Position numbers and translations under genes: made by a program. 64,000 bases of DNA from Pararhizobium capsulatum DSM 1112 (GTDB taxonomy: Bacteria; Pseudomonadota; Alphaproteobacteria; Rhizobiales; Rhizobiaceae), in assembly GCF_030814475.1 (NCBI RefSeq), contig NZ_JAUSVF010000001.1, positions 3,168,001 through 3,232,000 of the forward strand, read 5' to 3'. Each line of letters starts with the position of its first letter. Position 1 is the first letter of the stretch. Shown one piece after another: positions 17,535 to 26,146 of this stretch. Below the pieces are notes generated by a model. That model was not told where the DNA came from, did no database searches, and worked only from the letters and a program-made list of their open reading frames with translations.

Positions 17535-18916
17535 GCGGTGACTTTCTTCAGGTGGTAGGATTTCGGGCGGGTGAGGTTCTGGAAGCCGATGACGGAAAGC
17601 GAGCCGCCGCGGCCTGTTTCCTTGACGCCGGTCCAGCAGAGCGCCGGGTCGAGATAATCAGCGCGGTTCATGAAGACGGTGCCCGTCTCGATCTCGCGGC
17701 CGATACGGCCAGCGCGCTCGGCATCCTTGGTCCAGAGCGAGGCGGTCAGGCCGTACTTGCTGTCGTTCATCAGCGAGAGCGCTTCCTCATCGCTCTTCAC
17801 CTTCATGATGCCGACGGCGGGACCGAAAGTTTCCTCGCGCATGAACTCCATCGAATGATCGACATCGACGAGAACCTGTGGCGCGACATAGGCGCCGCCA
17901 TCATCGGCCGGGAAAAGCTTGGGATTGACCAAAGCCTTGGCGCCCTTGGCAACGGCATCGGCGATTTGCGCACGCACGGTTGCGGCAAAGCGCTTGTGCG
18001 CCATCGGGCCAAGCGTCGTTTCCGTGTCGAGCGGATTGCCGAGCTTGTAGTTGGACACCCAGGCGACGGACTTCTCGACGAACGCGTCATAGAGGCTTTC
18101 GTGCACATAGATGCGCTCGATACCGCAGCAGCATTGTCCGGAATTGAAGGTGGCGCCATCCATCAGCGTATCGACGGCAGCATCGAGATCGGCGTCTTCC
18201 ATGACATAGCCGGGGTCTTTGCCGCCAAGTTCAAGCCCGAGCGGCGTAAAGGTGCCGGCAGCAGCCCGTTCGATCGAACGTCCACCCTCGACGGAACCGG
18301 TGAAATTGATGAAATCGAAGCTTTTTTTGGCGATCAGCGCCGAGGTGGTGGCATGGTCGAGGAAGATGTTCTGAAAGACGTCTTCCGGCACGCCGGCCTC
18401 GCTGAAGGCGCGGACCATGCGTTCGCCGACAAGAATCGTCTGGCTCGCATGTTTGATGATGACGGTGTTGCCGGCCATCAGCGCCGGGGCAATCGTGTTG
18501 ATCGCGGTCATATAGGGATAGTTCCACGGCGCGATGACGAAGACGACGCCATGGGCCTCGCGCTCGATACGGCGCTCGAAGCTGCCGCTCTCTTCGATGA
18601 TCAGCGGCGCCAACGCGTCGGCGGCGATGGTCGCGACATAGTTGGAGCGCTCGTTGAAGCCGCGAAATTCGCCGCCATAGCGCACCGGCCGGCCCATCTG
18701 CCAAGCCAGTTCCGGTACGACCTCATCGACCATTTCGTTGAGCCGCGCGACACCCTTGAGAACGAGTTGCACGCGCTCTTCCAGCGGCCGCTTGGCCCAG
18801 CTCTTCTGCGCCTTTTTCGCCCGCGCAACGACGTCACGCGCCGCATCCAGCGGCAGGGCCGGCCGCTCGGCAAAGACCGAGCCGTCAATGGGTGAAATGC
18901 ATTGGATAACAGTCAT
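17531..18916 (-). CDS. NAD(P)-dependent aldehyde dehydrogenase
   Basis: Aldehyde dehydrogenase superfamily protein of 461 residues. The N-terminal Rossmann region has VIAPWNYPYMTAINTIAPAL and INFTGSVEGGRSIERAA. The catalytic Glu is in LELGGKDPGYV, and the catalytic Cys is in FNSGQCCCGIERIYV. NRADYLDPALCWTGVKETGR lies near the C-terminus. It is the first gene of a two-gene operon with the iron alcohol dehydrogenase (4-nt overlap). It resembles succinate-semialdehyde/betaine-aldehyde type enzymes, but the exact substrate is uncertain. The 33-nt gap to the VapC gene leaves little room for a separate promoter, so read-through from the toxin-antitoxin operon is possible. Confidence 0.93.
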   Translation of the reverse strand: MTVIQCISPIDGSVFAERPALPLDAARDVVARAKKAQKSWAKRPLEERVQLVLKGVARLNEMVDEVVPELAWQMGRPVRYGGEFRGFNERSNYVATIAADALAPLIIEESGSFERRIEREAHGVVFVIAPWNYPYMTAINTIAPALMAGNTVIIKHASQTILVGERMVRAFSEAGVPEDVFQNIFLDHATTSALIAKKSFDFINFTGSVEGGRSIERAAAGTFTPLGLELGGKDPGYVMEDADLDAAVDTLMDGATFNSGQCCCGIERIYVHESLYDAFVEKSVAWVSNYKLGNPLDTETTLGPMAHKRFAATVRAQIADAVAKGAKALVNPKLFPADDGGAYVAPQVLVDVDHSMEFMREETFGPAVGIMKVKSDEEALSLMNDSKYGLTASLWTKDAERAGRIGREIETGTVFMNRADYLDPALCWTGVKETGRGGSLSVIGFQNLTRPKSYHLKKVTA

Positions 18917-18949
18917 TCCGTTTTTCTCCTTCGGCTGCAGGATCGATGC

Positions 18950-19372
18950 CTAGCAAGCCAGTACCTTCACATGACCCGCAGCGCCATAGGCCAGAATGGC
19001 GCGGTCGCGGGTGATAACAGTCAAATCATGCTCGCGCGCCGTGGCGATCAGGATGCGGTCGGCAGGGTCGGCATGTAGCGGCTGCGGCAGGAACGACGAA
19101 GCGACGAGGATGTCCGGTGTCGCTTCCAGCACCGACAGCTCGTGTTCACTTGCAAAGCTTCGAAACCAGGGCAACGGTGCCTGCGTGAGGCTCAATCGCC
19201 CTTTCGAGACGAGCATGCCGATCTCCCACGCCGAAAACGCGCTCAGAAACAGCGTATCTTGCTGATTGCTCGCCTCCGTCAACACCTGCTCGGCTTTCGA
19301 CGTCAAAGCCTCGCGGCGAGCAAGATACAAGATCAGGCAAGTATCAAAGAGATATCGGGTAGTCATCGTCAT
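18950..19372 (-). CDS. vapC: PIN-domain toxin, VapC family
   Basis: Predicted Mg2+-dependent RNase toxin of about 140 residues. The acidic PIN residues are all visible: Asp in YLFDTCLILYLA, Glu in FSAWEIGMLV, Asp in HADPADRILIATAREH and Asp in VITRDRAIL. It overlaps the 3' end of the antitoxin gene by about 29 nt, with the antitoxin first, the standard order for type II pairs. Starts at GTG 19378, ATG 19372 and ATG 19366 are possible. The cellular RNA target is unknown; many VapCs cut initiator tRNA or 23S rRNA. Confidence 0.88.
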   Translation of the reverse strand: MTMTTRYLFDTCLILYLARREALTSKAEQVLTEASNQQDTLFLSAFSAWEIGMLVSKGRLSLTQAPLPWFRSFASEHELSVLEATPDILVASSFLPQPLHADPADRILIATAREHDLTVITRDRAILAYGAAGHVKVLAC

Positions 19373-19775
19373 AGACACGCGCCCAATCCGGATCTGCCGG
19401 CTCAGTCAGATCGACCCCGGGTGCCACAGTGATGGTTCCCGCCATCCGGCCGCGAATTCGATCAAGAAAGTTATCGGCGCCGTGAGTATCGCCGTTCCCG
19501 CGTTTTCCTTGAGCGCTCACCTTATCGTCTCTTATCAACGGTTCCTGCCCCCTTTCCGCTAAACCCAAAGCCTTGCCTCGACGCCGGGCGGCGACTTCCA
19601 CCATCGGAACATCGAGATATTCCGCGATCCCGTCCTGCTCATCCGCCGTCATCTTTCGTTCACCGCGCAGCATGCGCGAAACGGCGCTCGGATCGAGCCC
19701 CAATGTCCGCGCCATGCCGCGCAGCGAACGGCCGTCTTTTTCCAGCTGTTGATAGAACCACGCGCTGTCAATCAT
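19344..19775 (-). CDS. Antitoxin with N-terminal Xre-type HTH and VapB-like C-terminal tail
   Basis: Protein of 143 residues. The first 65 residues form a lambda-repressor-like HTH (SLRGMARTLGLDPSAVSRML, then YLDVPMVEVAARR). After a linker, the C-terminus (GRMAGTITVAPGVDLTEPAD, then DWARVYDDDYP) resembles the toxin-wrapping tail of VapB/Phd-type antitoxins. Most VapBs use AbrB or RHH DNA-binding domains, so an Xre domain is an uncommon pairing. The start has an excellent AGGAGGTG site and a near-consensus promoter 23 nt upstream. The HTH is likely to autoregulate that promoter together with the toxin. Confidence 0.8.
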   Translation of the reverse strand: MIDSAWFYQQLEKDGRSLRGMARTLGLDPSAVSRMLRGERKMTADEQDGIAEYLDVPMVEVAARRRGKALGLAERGQEPLIRDDKVSAQGKRGNGDTHGADNFLDRIRGRMAGTITVAPGVDLTEPADPDWARVYDDDYPISL

Positions 19776-19797
19776 GAAGCACCTCCTAATCGTTGTG

Positions 19798-19826
19798 ATT
19801 TTACCATCGCGTTGTCGTCATATCAA
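19798..19826 (-). promoter_or_regulatory. Sigma70-type promoter of the toxin-antitoxin operon
   Basis: On the minus strand, TTGATA (19826-19821) and TAAAAT (19803-19798) are separated by exactly 17 nt, with the AGGAGGTG ribosome site and ATG 19775 directly downstream. The match to the consensus is close for this GC-rich genome. Confidence 0.7.
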
Positions 19827-19839
19827 CAGACAGGTGACA

Positions 19840-21210
19840 TCAAGCTCTTTCGAAACCGCGCGCCACCTCCCAGTCGGTCACACGGCGATCATACTCTTCC
19901 TGCTCCCACTGGGCCGCGCGGGTGTAATGATCGATGACATCGTCGCCAAAGGCCTCGCGCAGCATCTTCGAGCCGGCCATGAAGCCCGTCGCATCGCGGA
20001 GCGTCTTGGGGATTTCGCGCACGCCGTTGCCGCCATAGGCGTCGCCGACGAAGGCGGGCTCGAGTTCCAGCTTGCCTTCAATCCCGGCAATGCCTGCTGC
20101 GAGCAATGCAGCCATCGCTATGTAAGGGTTGAGGTCGGAGCCGCCGACGCGGCATTCGATGCGGATCGCCTTGCCGCCTTCGCCGCAGAGACGATAACCG
20201 GCGGTGCGATTGTCCTTGCTCCAGACGGCCTTGGTCGGGGCGAAGGTGCCGGCCATGTAGCGCTTGTAGGAGTTGATGTAGGGCGCGAGGAAATAGGTGA
20301 TTTCGCTGGCGTGGTTCAGAAGACCGGCAACGTAGTGGCGCATCATCTCCGACATGCCGTATTTGCCGTCCTTGTCGAAGAAATGCGACGTCTTGCCGTC
20401 GAGGCTCCAGAGCGACTGGTGAATGTGCGAGGACGAGCCGGCCGCCGCATAGTGCCATTTGGCGAGGAAGGTGATCGCCTTGCCACGGCTCCAGGCGATC
20501 TCCTTGCAGCCGTTCTTGATGATGACGTGGCGGTCGGCCATGGTCAGCGCATCGGCATAGCGCACGTTGATCTCTTCCTGGCCGGCGGAAGCTTCGCCCT
20601 TGGAATTCTCGACCGGAATGCCGGCGCCCTGCAGGCCCTTTCGGATCGCCCGCATCACGTCCTCTTCCTTGGTGGTCTGGAAGATGTGGTAGTCTTCGTT
20701 ATAGCCGCTGACGAGCTTCAGATCGCGGTAGCCGCTTTCGCGCGCGTCGTCGTAGCTCTGGTCGAAGAGGAAAAATTCGAGTTCGCTCGCCATGTAGGCC
20801 TTGAGGCCCATGGCTTCGAGACGCTTTACCTGCTTCTTCAGGATGGCGCGTGGCGAATGCGGCACTTCTTCATGGGTATGATGGTCGAGCATGTCGCAGA
20901 GCACCAGCGCCGTGCCTTCGAGCCAGGGAATGCGACGTAATGTCGAAAGGTCGGGCTTCATCGTGTAGTCGCCGTAGCCGGCTTCCCAGCTGGTGGACTT
21001 GTAGCCGGAGACAGTGTCCATCTCCATGTCGGTGGCCAGCAGGTAGTTGCAGCTATGGGTTTCCTCATAGGCGCTTTCGACGAAATACTCCGCCTGGAAG
21101 CGCTTGCCCATCAGGCGTCCCTGCATATCGACCTGGCAGGCCAGAACCGTGTCGATGCGGCCTTCGGCTACATCCTTCTTCAACTCGTCGAACGAATAGG
21201 TGACGCTCAT
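19840..21210 (-). CDS. Glutamine synthetase-family ligase, PuuA/gamma-glutamylamine synthetase type
   Basis: ATP-dependent gamma-glutamyl ligase of 456 residues starting MSVTYSFDELKKDVAEGR. It has the GS catalytic barrel: MASELEFFLFDQSYDDARES (metal-binding Glu), AGSSSHIHQSLWSLDG (catalytic His region), PYINSYKRYMAGTFAPTKAV and the RIECRVGGSDLNPYIAMAAL end-signature. The sequence is of the short GS group used to glutamylate amines (PuuA, GlnT-like), not the GlnA type, and GlnA's adenylylation-tyrosine motif near the C-terminus is absent. It sits downstream of an amino-acid permease, separated by a terminator. The substrate is probably a mono- or polyamine; this is inference from family and neighbour. 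Confidence 0.87.
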   Translation of the reverse strand: MSVTYSFDELKKDVAEGRIDTVLACQVDMQGRLMGKRFQAEYFVESAYEETHSCNYLLATDMEMDTVSGYKSTSWEAGYGDYTMKPDLSTLRRIPWLEGTALVLCDMLDHHTHEEVPHSPRAILKKQVKRLEAMGLKAYMASELEFFLFDQSYDDARESGYRDLKLVSGYNEDYHIFQTTKEEDVMRAIRKGLQGAGIPVENSKGEASAGQEEINVRYADALTMADRHVIIKNGCKEIAWSRGKAITFLAKWHYAAAGSSSHIHQSLWSLDGKTSHFFDKDGKYGMSEMMRHYVAGLLNHASEITYFLAPYINSYKRYMAGTFAPTKAVWSKDNRTAGYRLCGEGGKAIRIECRVGGSDLNPYIAMAALLAAGIAGIEGKLELEPAFVGDAYGGNGVREIPKTLRDATGFMAGSKMLREAFGDDVIDHYTRAAQWEQEEYDRRVTDWEVARGFERA

Positions 21211-21261
21211 GGTCTCGATCCCGTATTGGAAAGCGGGCAACAATGGCGCCGCTGAGAAATG

Positions 21262-21292
21262 AAAAACGGAGGCCGCGAGGGGCGGCCTCCGT
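21262..21292 (-). terminator. Intrinsic terminator between the permease and the glutamine synthetase-like gene
   Basis: On the minus strand, ACGGAGGCCGC and GCGGCCTCCGT form a perfect 11-bp stem with a 5-nt loop, followed by TTTTT. It ends the permease transcript, so the ligase gene (start 21210) probably has its own promoter or gets reduced read-through. Confidence 0.88.
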
Positions 21293-21307
21293 TGACCGAC
21301 GTAGCAA

Positions 21308-22855
21308 TCAATGCTGGCCGACCGCCTTTTCGGCAGCAGCGATCTCCGCCTGGCGGCGGGCAACTTCTTCGCCGATCGGCGGGCCACGGAAGCGGCGCTT
21401 CTCGAAGCCGAACCAGACGATGCCGGTCAGGATGAGGAAACCGACCGTGACGTAGAGGGCCGGGCCGTTCGGCGGCTGGATGCCGAGCACGAAGATCAGG
21501 ATCATCGCAAGCACGGTCAGGACGGCAAACAGCTTGAACATGCCCTCGCCGAGGTTCCACGGACCCATCTTGTCCCACTTCGACGTACCCCAGGCAAAAA
21601 GGCCGAGCGTGATCGGGATCGCGAAGGAGAAGAACAGGAAGATGACCGTGCAGGAGACGACGATCGTGTAGACCGGCGTTTCGCCGATGGTGACGAGCGA
21701 CGAGCCCCAGACGAACAGCACCGACAGGATCGAACCGGTCCAGATCGCAGCAACTGGCGTACGATAGGTCGGGCTAACCTTGGCAAGCGCCTTGGAGGCC
21801 GGCAGGCCACCGTCACGCGAGAAGGCGAAGATCATGCGGGACACGGACGTGACCGTTGCCAGGCCGCACAGCCACTGGCTGACGAGGATGGCGAGGTAGA
21901 GGATATCCTTCACCACGGAATTGACCTGCGTGTCCATCGCCCAGAAGAACACGTTCCAGCCCTGCTTGGCGGCTTCGTCCATGTTCGGGAGCATCAGCAC
22001 GAAGGAGCACAGCATGATGTAGCCGAACAGCGCTGACCACAGGACTGACGCGATCATGCCCTTCGGAACAGACGTTGCAGCCTTAACGGTTTCTTCCGAG
22101 GTATGTGCCGAGGCATCATAGCCGGTGATCGTGTAGATCGGCAGCAGCAGGCCGAGCAGGAACACCCATGTGCCCGAGGTTTCCGGCCAGACATTGCCGC
22201 CCGCTTCGCCCGAGTAGTTCGAGAATGTGAAGAGACGACCGATCTCGAAGGTATCGACAGCCGCAAGGCATACAATCGACAGAGCAATCGCGGTCGCAAA
22301 GATCAGATAACCGGAAAAGTCGGTGAGCTTTGCAGTCAGGCCGATGCCCATGTGATTGACGATAGCCTGAAGGCCGGTGATGACCAACAGGAACAGGATG
22401 CGCACCGTGGTTGTATCTTCAAGGCCGAAGTAGGAAGCCCCGAAGGAGCCCATGAAGAAGTAGTAGGTGCCGACGTTGATGGCGCCGAGAACGGTGACGA
22501 GACCGAGCAGGTTGAACCATGCGGTGACCCAGCCGGTGAAGCGGTTGCCGAGGATCGAACCCCAGTGATAAAGGCCGCCCGCCGTTGGATAGGCCGAAGA
22601 AATCTGCGCCATCGCGACCGCGAAGACCAGCGAAACGAAGCAGCCGACCGGCCAGCCGATGCCGATTGCAGCGCCACCTGCTCCCGACGTCGCCTGTGCC
22701 AGCGAATTGATACCGCCGGACAGAATGCAAATGATCGAGAAGGACACGGCGAAGTTCGAGAACGAACTCATGCGCCGTTCAAGTTCCTGCGCGTAGCCCA
22801 TGGAATGCAGAACCTGCATATCCGCTTTTTTATCTACGTCCGAATAATCTGACAT
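21308..22855 (-). CDS. APC-superfamily amino acid/amine permease
   Basis: Inner-membrane permease of 515 residues with about twelve predicted helices. It starts MSDYSDVDKKAD. The APC first-helix signature is FAVSFSIICILSGGINSLAQ, followed by GPVG-like IGIGWPVGCFVSLVFAVAMA and the AYPTAGGLYHWGSILG loop characteristic of the BAT/GABA-permease branch. The cytoplasmic TLGLFAWGTSKWDKMGPW and a charged C-terminal tail are also typical. It is upstream of the PuuA-like ligase in the same orientation and downstream of an N-formylglutamate amidohydrolase gene. Uptake of an amine or amino acid used by those enzymes is likely. Confidence 0.9.
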   Translation of the reverse strand: MSDYSDVDKKADMQVLHSMGYAQELERRMSSFSNFAVSFSIICILSGGINSLAQATSGAGGAAIGIGWPVGCFVSLVFAVAMAQISSAYPTAGGLYHWGSILGNRFTGWVTAWFNLLGLVTVLGAINVGTYYFFMGSFGASYFGLEDTTTVRILFLLVITGLQAIVNHMGIGLTAKLTDFSGYLIFATAIALSIVCLAAVDTFEIGRLFTFSNYSGEAGGNVWPETSGTWVFLLGLLLPIYTITGYDASAHTSEETVKAATSVPKGMIASVLWSALFGYIMLCSFVLMLPNMDEAAKQGWNVFFWAMDTQVNSVVKDILYLAILVSQWLCGLATVTSVSRMIFAFSRDGGLPASKALAKVSPTYRTPVAAIWTGSILSVLFVWGSSLVTIGETPVYTIVVSCTVIFLFFSFAIPITLGLFAWGTSKWDKMGPWNLGEGMFKLFAVLTVLAMILIFVLGIQPPNGPALYVTVGFLILTGIVWFGFEKRRFRGPPIGEEVARRQAEIAAAEKAVGQH

Positions 22856-22968
22856 TGTTTTCCCCTGTATCGAAGGGGCCTTCGGCGGAATTGCCGAAAG
22901 CCGCAAACGCCCTGTTCCATGGCGAACCATGGGCCATTCTCCGCGGACATGCCGCTCCCCGGGTCTTT

Positions 22969-23739
22969 TTAGTTTTTCGGCTGAAGCTGCAGGCTTTCGC
23001 GCAGCAGCCCCGCCAGATAATCAGCCATGACCCTTTGGCTGGTCTCATTGGCGATGAGGTCATTTCTGACCTCGATCATGACATTGGGCAGACCATTGGC
23101 CAGTCCATGCAATTTCAAAGTATGCGTGACGCCGTCCTGCGGGCCATAGGGCTCGTTACGGCGCACATCATATCGTTTCGTACGTTCTGCAGCCGCAAGC
23201 ATGCCATCCGCCAAGCGGGCGTCTGCGTCATGAAGCATGCCGATTTCGACGGCTCTCCGCTTGCCGAAATAGACGGGTGTAAAACTATGAACCGTGACGA
23301 GGACCGGCGCTCGGCCGTCCGAAAGATGCTCTTGGAGCAGGGTCTCTATACGGCGATGAAACGGGAAATAGAGCGCCTCTACCCGGGCAGCGCGCGCCTC
23401 CCGTGACAATGCCACATTGCCGGGAATGCTGTAGATTTCACTGGTCTCCGGCATGGCACCGGGCGATTCCGGGGGCCGGTTGCAATCATAGGCAAGCCGG
23501 GAAAAGCGCTGGCAGACCAGAACAGCGTCAAGCGCCTGCGCAAGAAAATGCGAGACAGCAAGCGCGCCAGGATCCCAGGCAATGTGGCTTTCCAAAGCAT
23601 CTTCGGAAAGACCGAGGTTACCGAGACTTTCGGGCATGCGTCGCGACGCGTGCTCGCAGACGACAACGACAGGGCTTGAACCTTCGGCGTTCTCGACGGC
23701 GACCGGATCGCCTTCCTCTGCGCTCAACAAAGCAACCAA
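22969..23739 (-). CDS. N-formylglutamate amidohydrolase family protein
   Basis: Predicted zinc-dependent amidohydrolase of about 256 residues. Typical motifs are VVVVCEHASRRMPESLGNLG, HIAWDPGALAVSHFLAQAL, FSRLAYDCNRPPESPGAMPE and VLVTVHSFTPVYFGKRRAVE. The family (HutG/FGase) hydrolyses N-formylglutamate, but many members in Rhizobiales lie in amine-utilisation loci and may cleave other N-acyl or gamma-glutamyl amides. Here the neighbours are a permease and a PuuA-like ligase, not hut genes. No ATG fits; a TTG at 23739 preceded by GAGGGGA is the best start, with TTG 23766 as the alternative. Confidence 0.85.
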   Translation of the reverse strand: MVALLSAEEGDPVAVENAEGSSPVVVVCEHASRRMPESLGNLGLSEDALESHIAWDPGALAVSHFLAQALDAVLVCQRFSRLAYDCNRPPESPGAMPETSEIYSIPGNVALSREARAARVEALYFPFHRRIETLLQEHLSDGRAPVLVTVHSFTPVYFGKRRAVEIGMLHDADARLADGMLAAAERTKRYDVRRNEPYGPQDGVTHTLKLHGLANGLPNVMIEVRNDLIANETSQRVMADYLAGLLRESLQLQPKN

Positions 23740-23840
23740 GCCGCATCCCCTCGATTGGCTAAACAATCGTTAATGAAGAGAATTCTTCAGGAAATAGCCA
23801 GTGTCAACGGGGGAATGAAAAAATCTCTTCAAAAAAACAT

Positions 23841-23870
23841 TTGACTCGAATTGTGACAGCGATGTTTAAT
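23841..23870 (+). promoter_or_regulatory. Sigma70-like promoter of the RpiR regulator gene
   Basis: TTGACT (23841-23846) and TTTAAT (23865-23870) are separated by 18 nt in an AT-rich stretch, 43 nt upstream of the TTG start at 23914. Confidence 0.55.
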
Positions 23871-23913
23871 TTTCCCACAGGCTGGCGAAGACCGCCTAGG
23901 GGGAATTTCAGAT

Positions 23914-24783
23914 TTGAACCAGGCATCGACCGTTTCGGACGTGATTGCCGCCCATTTCGACGCGTTGACCCGTGCCGAAAAGCAGTTGGCAACATCGCTT
24001 CTCGACAACTACCCGGTCTCGGGACTGGGTAGCATCACGACCGTTGCAGAAAATGCCGGCGTCTCGACGCCGACCGTCGCCCGCATGGTGCAGAAAATCG
24101 GGTTTCGCGGATTTCCCGATTTTCAGGCCAGCCTCCATCACGAGTTGGAAGCCACGCTCTCGAACCCGATTGCCAAGCACGATCGCTGGGCGGCGAATGC
24201 GCCGGGAACACATATTCTCAATCGCTTTGCCGATGCGATTATGAACAATATGCGCGACACGCTCTCGCAGATCGAGACGGCCGATTTCGATGGCGCGGCC
24301 GCCCTGGTCGCCGATCGCAAGCGCGACGTCTATGTCGTCGGCGGCCGCATCACCAAGGCGCTTGCAGACTATCTGTTCACCCACCTGCAGGTCGTCCGCC
24401 CCGGTGTTACCCAGATTGCCGCCAACGCAAGCGCGTGGCCCCACTACGTGCTCAACATGAAGGCCGGTGACGTCCTCGTTCTTTTCGATATACGCCGTTA
24501 CGAGCAGGAGATGGAAGCGCTCGCCCGCACCGCCCGCCAGGGCGGCGTGGAGATCATCCTCTTCACTGACCAGTGGGCCTCCCCGGTCGCCAAGCTCGCC
24601 ACCCGCATTTTCCGCGTTCACATCGAGGCACCCTCCGCCTGGGATTCCTCCGTCGTGACGCTGTTTATCGTCGAAGCCCTGATCGAGGCCGTTCAAAGCT
24701 CCGGATGGGCGCAGACCCGAGATCGAATGAAGGCACTGGAAGGCCTCTTCGAGGAAAGCCGGCTCTTCCGAAAACCACGTTAG
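23914..24783 (+). CDS. MurR/RpiR-family transcriptional regulator
   Basis: Regulator of 289 residues starting at TTG 23914 behind AGGGGGA. The N-terminal HTH_6 domain is at about residues 5-80 (HFDALTRAEKQLATSLLDNY, then VAENAGVSTPTVARMVQKIG). A SIS domain covers about 125-260 (DVYVVGGRITKALADYLFTH, GDVLVLFDIRRYEQE), which would bind a phosphosugar or similar ligand. It is divergent from the N-formylglutamate amidohydrolase gene and 120 nt upstream of the ABC importer operon, so it probably controls one or both. The SIS ligand cannot be predicted. Confidence 0.92.
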   Translation: MNQASTVSDVIAAHFDALTRAEKQLATSLLDNYPVSGLGSITTVAENAGVSTPTVARMVQKIGFRGFPDFQASLHHELEATLSNPIAKHDRWAANAPGTHILNRFADAIMNNMRDTLSQIETADFDGAAALVADRKRDVYVVGGRITKALADYLFTHLQVVRPGVTQIAANASAWPHYVLNMKAGDVLVLFDIRRYEQEMEALARTARQGGVEIILFTDQWASPVAKLATRIFRVHIEAPSAWDSSVVTLFIVEALIEAVQSSGWAQTRDRMKALEGLFEESRLFRKPR

Positions 24784-24907
24784 ACGGATCGTGGCCCAGG
24801 AAAAGCTTCAGAGCGAAAAACTGAAGGAAAACTGTCACATAAACTTCACCTGCCACCAGTATCAGCTTCGCCGAAGTTGACTGACACACAAAAGGAGAAC
24901 ACCCGTG

Positions 24908-26011
24908 ATGTCACATACGAGACGCCTGCTTTCGCTCACCACGGCCATGGTCGTGGCCTCGTCCGCTCTCGCCTATGCAGAGCCGAGCGCAGAACTGATC
25001 GCAGCAGCCAAGGGTGAAGGCAAGCTCACCACCATCGCCCTTCCCCACAGCTGGTGCGGCTACGGCGATGTCATCACCGGATTCAAGGCCAAGTATCCGG
25101 AAATCCAGATCAACGAACTGAACCCGGACGCTGGCTCGGGCGACGAAATCGAAGCCATCAAGGCCAACAAGGGCAACACCGGCGACCAGGCACCCGACGT
25201 CATCGACGTCGGTCTCTCCTTCGGCCCGTCTGCAAAGACTGAAGGCCTGATCCAGCCTTACAAGGTCTCGACCTGGGATTCGATCCCGGATAGCGCCAAG
25301 GATGCCGAAGGTTACTGGTACGGCGATTACTACGGCGTTCTCTCGTTCCTCGTGAACAAGGACCTCGTGAAGGAATCCCCGAAGGATTGGGCTGACCTGC
25401 AGAAGGCCGACTATGCCAACGCCGTCGCTCTCGCCGGCGATCCGCGCAGCGCCAACCAGGCCGTTCAGGGTGTCTTCGCAGCTGGTCTCGCGACCAATGG
25501 CGGCGACGTTTCCAAGGCGGGCGAAGCCGGCCTCAAGTTCTTCAAGGAACTGAACGACAAGGGCAATTTCGTACCGGTCGTCGGCAAGGCTGCTCCGTTC
25601 GCCCAAGGGTCCACGCCGATCATCGTCGCCTGGGACTACAACGCTCTCTCCTGGGGTGAAAGCCTGAACGGCAACCCGCCCTTCGAAGTTGTCGTTCCGG
25701 CATCCGGCGTTGTTGCAGGTGTCTACGTGCAGGCAATTTCTGCCTTCGCACCGCATCCGAACGCTGCCAAGCTCTGGATGGAATATCTCTATTCCGACGA
25801 AGGCCAACTCCTGTGGCTGAAGGGTTACTGCCACCCGATCCGCTTCAACGATCTCGCCAAGGCCGGCAAGATCCCGCAGGAACTGCTCGACAAGCTGCCG
25901 CCGGCTGCTGCCTATGAAAAGGCTCTCTTCCCGACGCTCGAAGAGCAGTCTGCCAACAAGGCAGTGATCAGCGGTCAGTGGGACAGCGTCGTCGGTGCCA
26001 ATGTCCAGTAA
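24908..26011 (+). CDS. ABC transporter substrate-binding protein (polyamine/family-1 type)
   Basis: Periplasmic binding protein of 367 residues with a Sec signal peptide (LSLTTAMVVASSALAYAEPS). The mature part begins SAELIAAAKGEGKLTTIALP, the pattern of PotD/iron(III)-type family-1 binding proteins. A conserved hinge region VIVAWDYNALSWGESL is also visible. GTG at 24905, 7 nt after AAAGGAG, is an equally good start. It is the first gene of the importer operon; a terminator hairpin right after it fits the usual excess of binding protein over permease. The ligand is unknown. Confidence 0.9.
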   Translation: MSHTRRLLSLTTAMVVASSALAYAEPSAELIAAAKGEGKLTTIALPHSWCGYGDVITGFKAKYPEIQINELNPDAGSGDEIEAIKANKGNTGDQAPDVIDVGLSFGPSAKTEGLIQPYKVSTWDSIPDSAKDAEGYWYGDYYGVLSFLVNKDLVKESPKDWADLQKADYANAVALAGDPRSANQAVQGVFAAGLATNGGDVSKAGEAGLKFFKELNDKGNFVPVVGKAAPFAQGSTPIIVAWDYNALSWGESLNGNPPFEVVVPASGVVAGVYVQAISAFAPHPNAAKLWMEYLYSDEGQLLWLKGYCHPIRFNDLAKAGKIPQELLDKLPPAAAYEKALFPTLEEQSANKAVISGQWDSVVGANVQ

Positions 26012-26032
26012 TACCGCTTTCGAACGCCTATG

Positions 26033-26060
26033 CCCTCCCGCGAATAGCGGGAGGGTTTTC
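26033..26060 (+). terminator. Partial terminator between binding protein and permease genes
   Basis: CCCTCCCGC and GCGGGAGGG form a 9-bp perfect stem with a 5-nt loop followed by TTTT. Such attenuators lower expression of downstream permease genes relative to the binding protein. Confidence 0.85.
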
Positions 26061-26146
26061 CATTTATATTCAGGTGCATACGTTGCGCTTATTTCATTTG
26101 TGACTAAACTTCTTTCATTGCCTCGAGCAAGGATGACGACCGCTTC

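Noticed and set aside
19840..21210. Primary glutamine synthetase GlnA
   Set aside because: It lacks the adenylylation-site region and sits with a permease; the sequence is of the amine-glutamylating branch.
23740..23913. Palindromic operator around the GAATTC in the RpiR spacer
   Set aside because: The flanking bases are offset by one and do not pair symmetrically, so it is not a clean inverted repeat.
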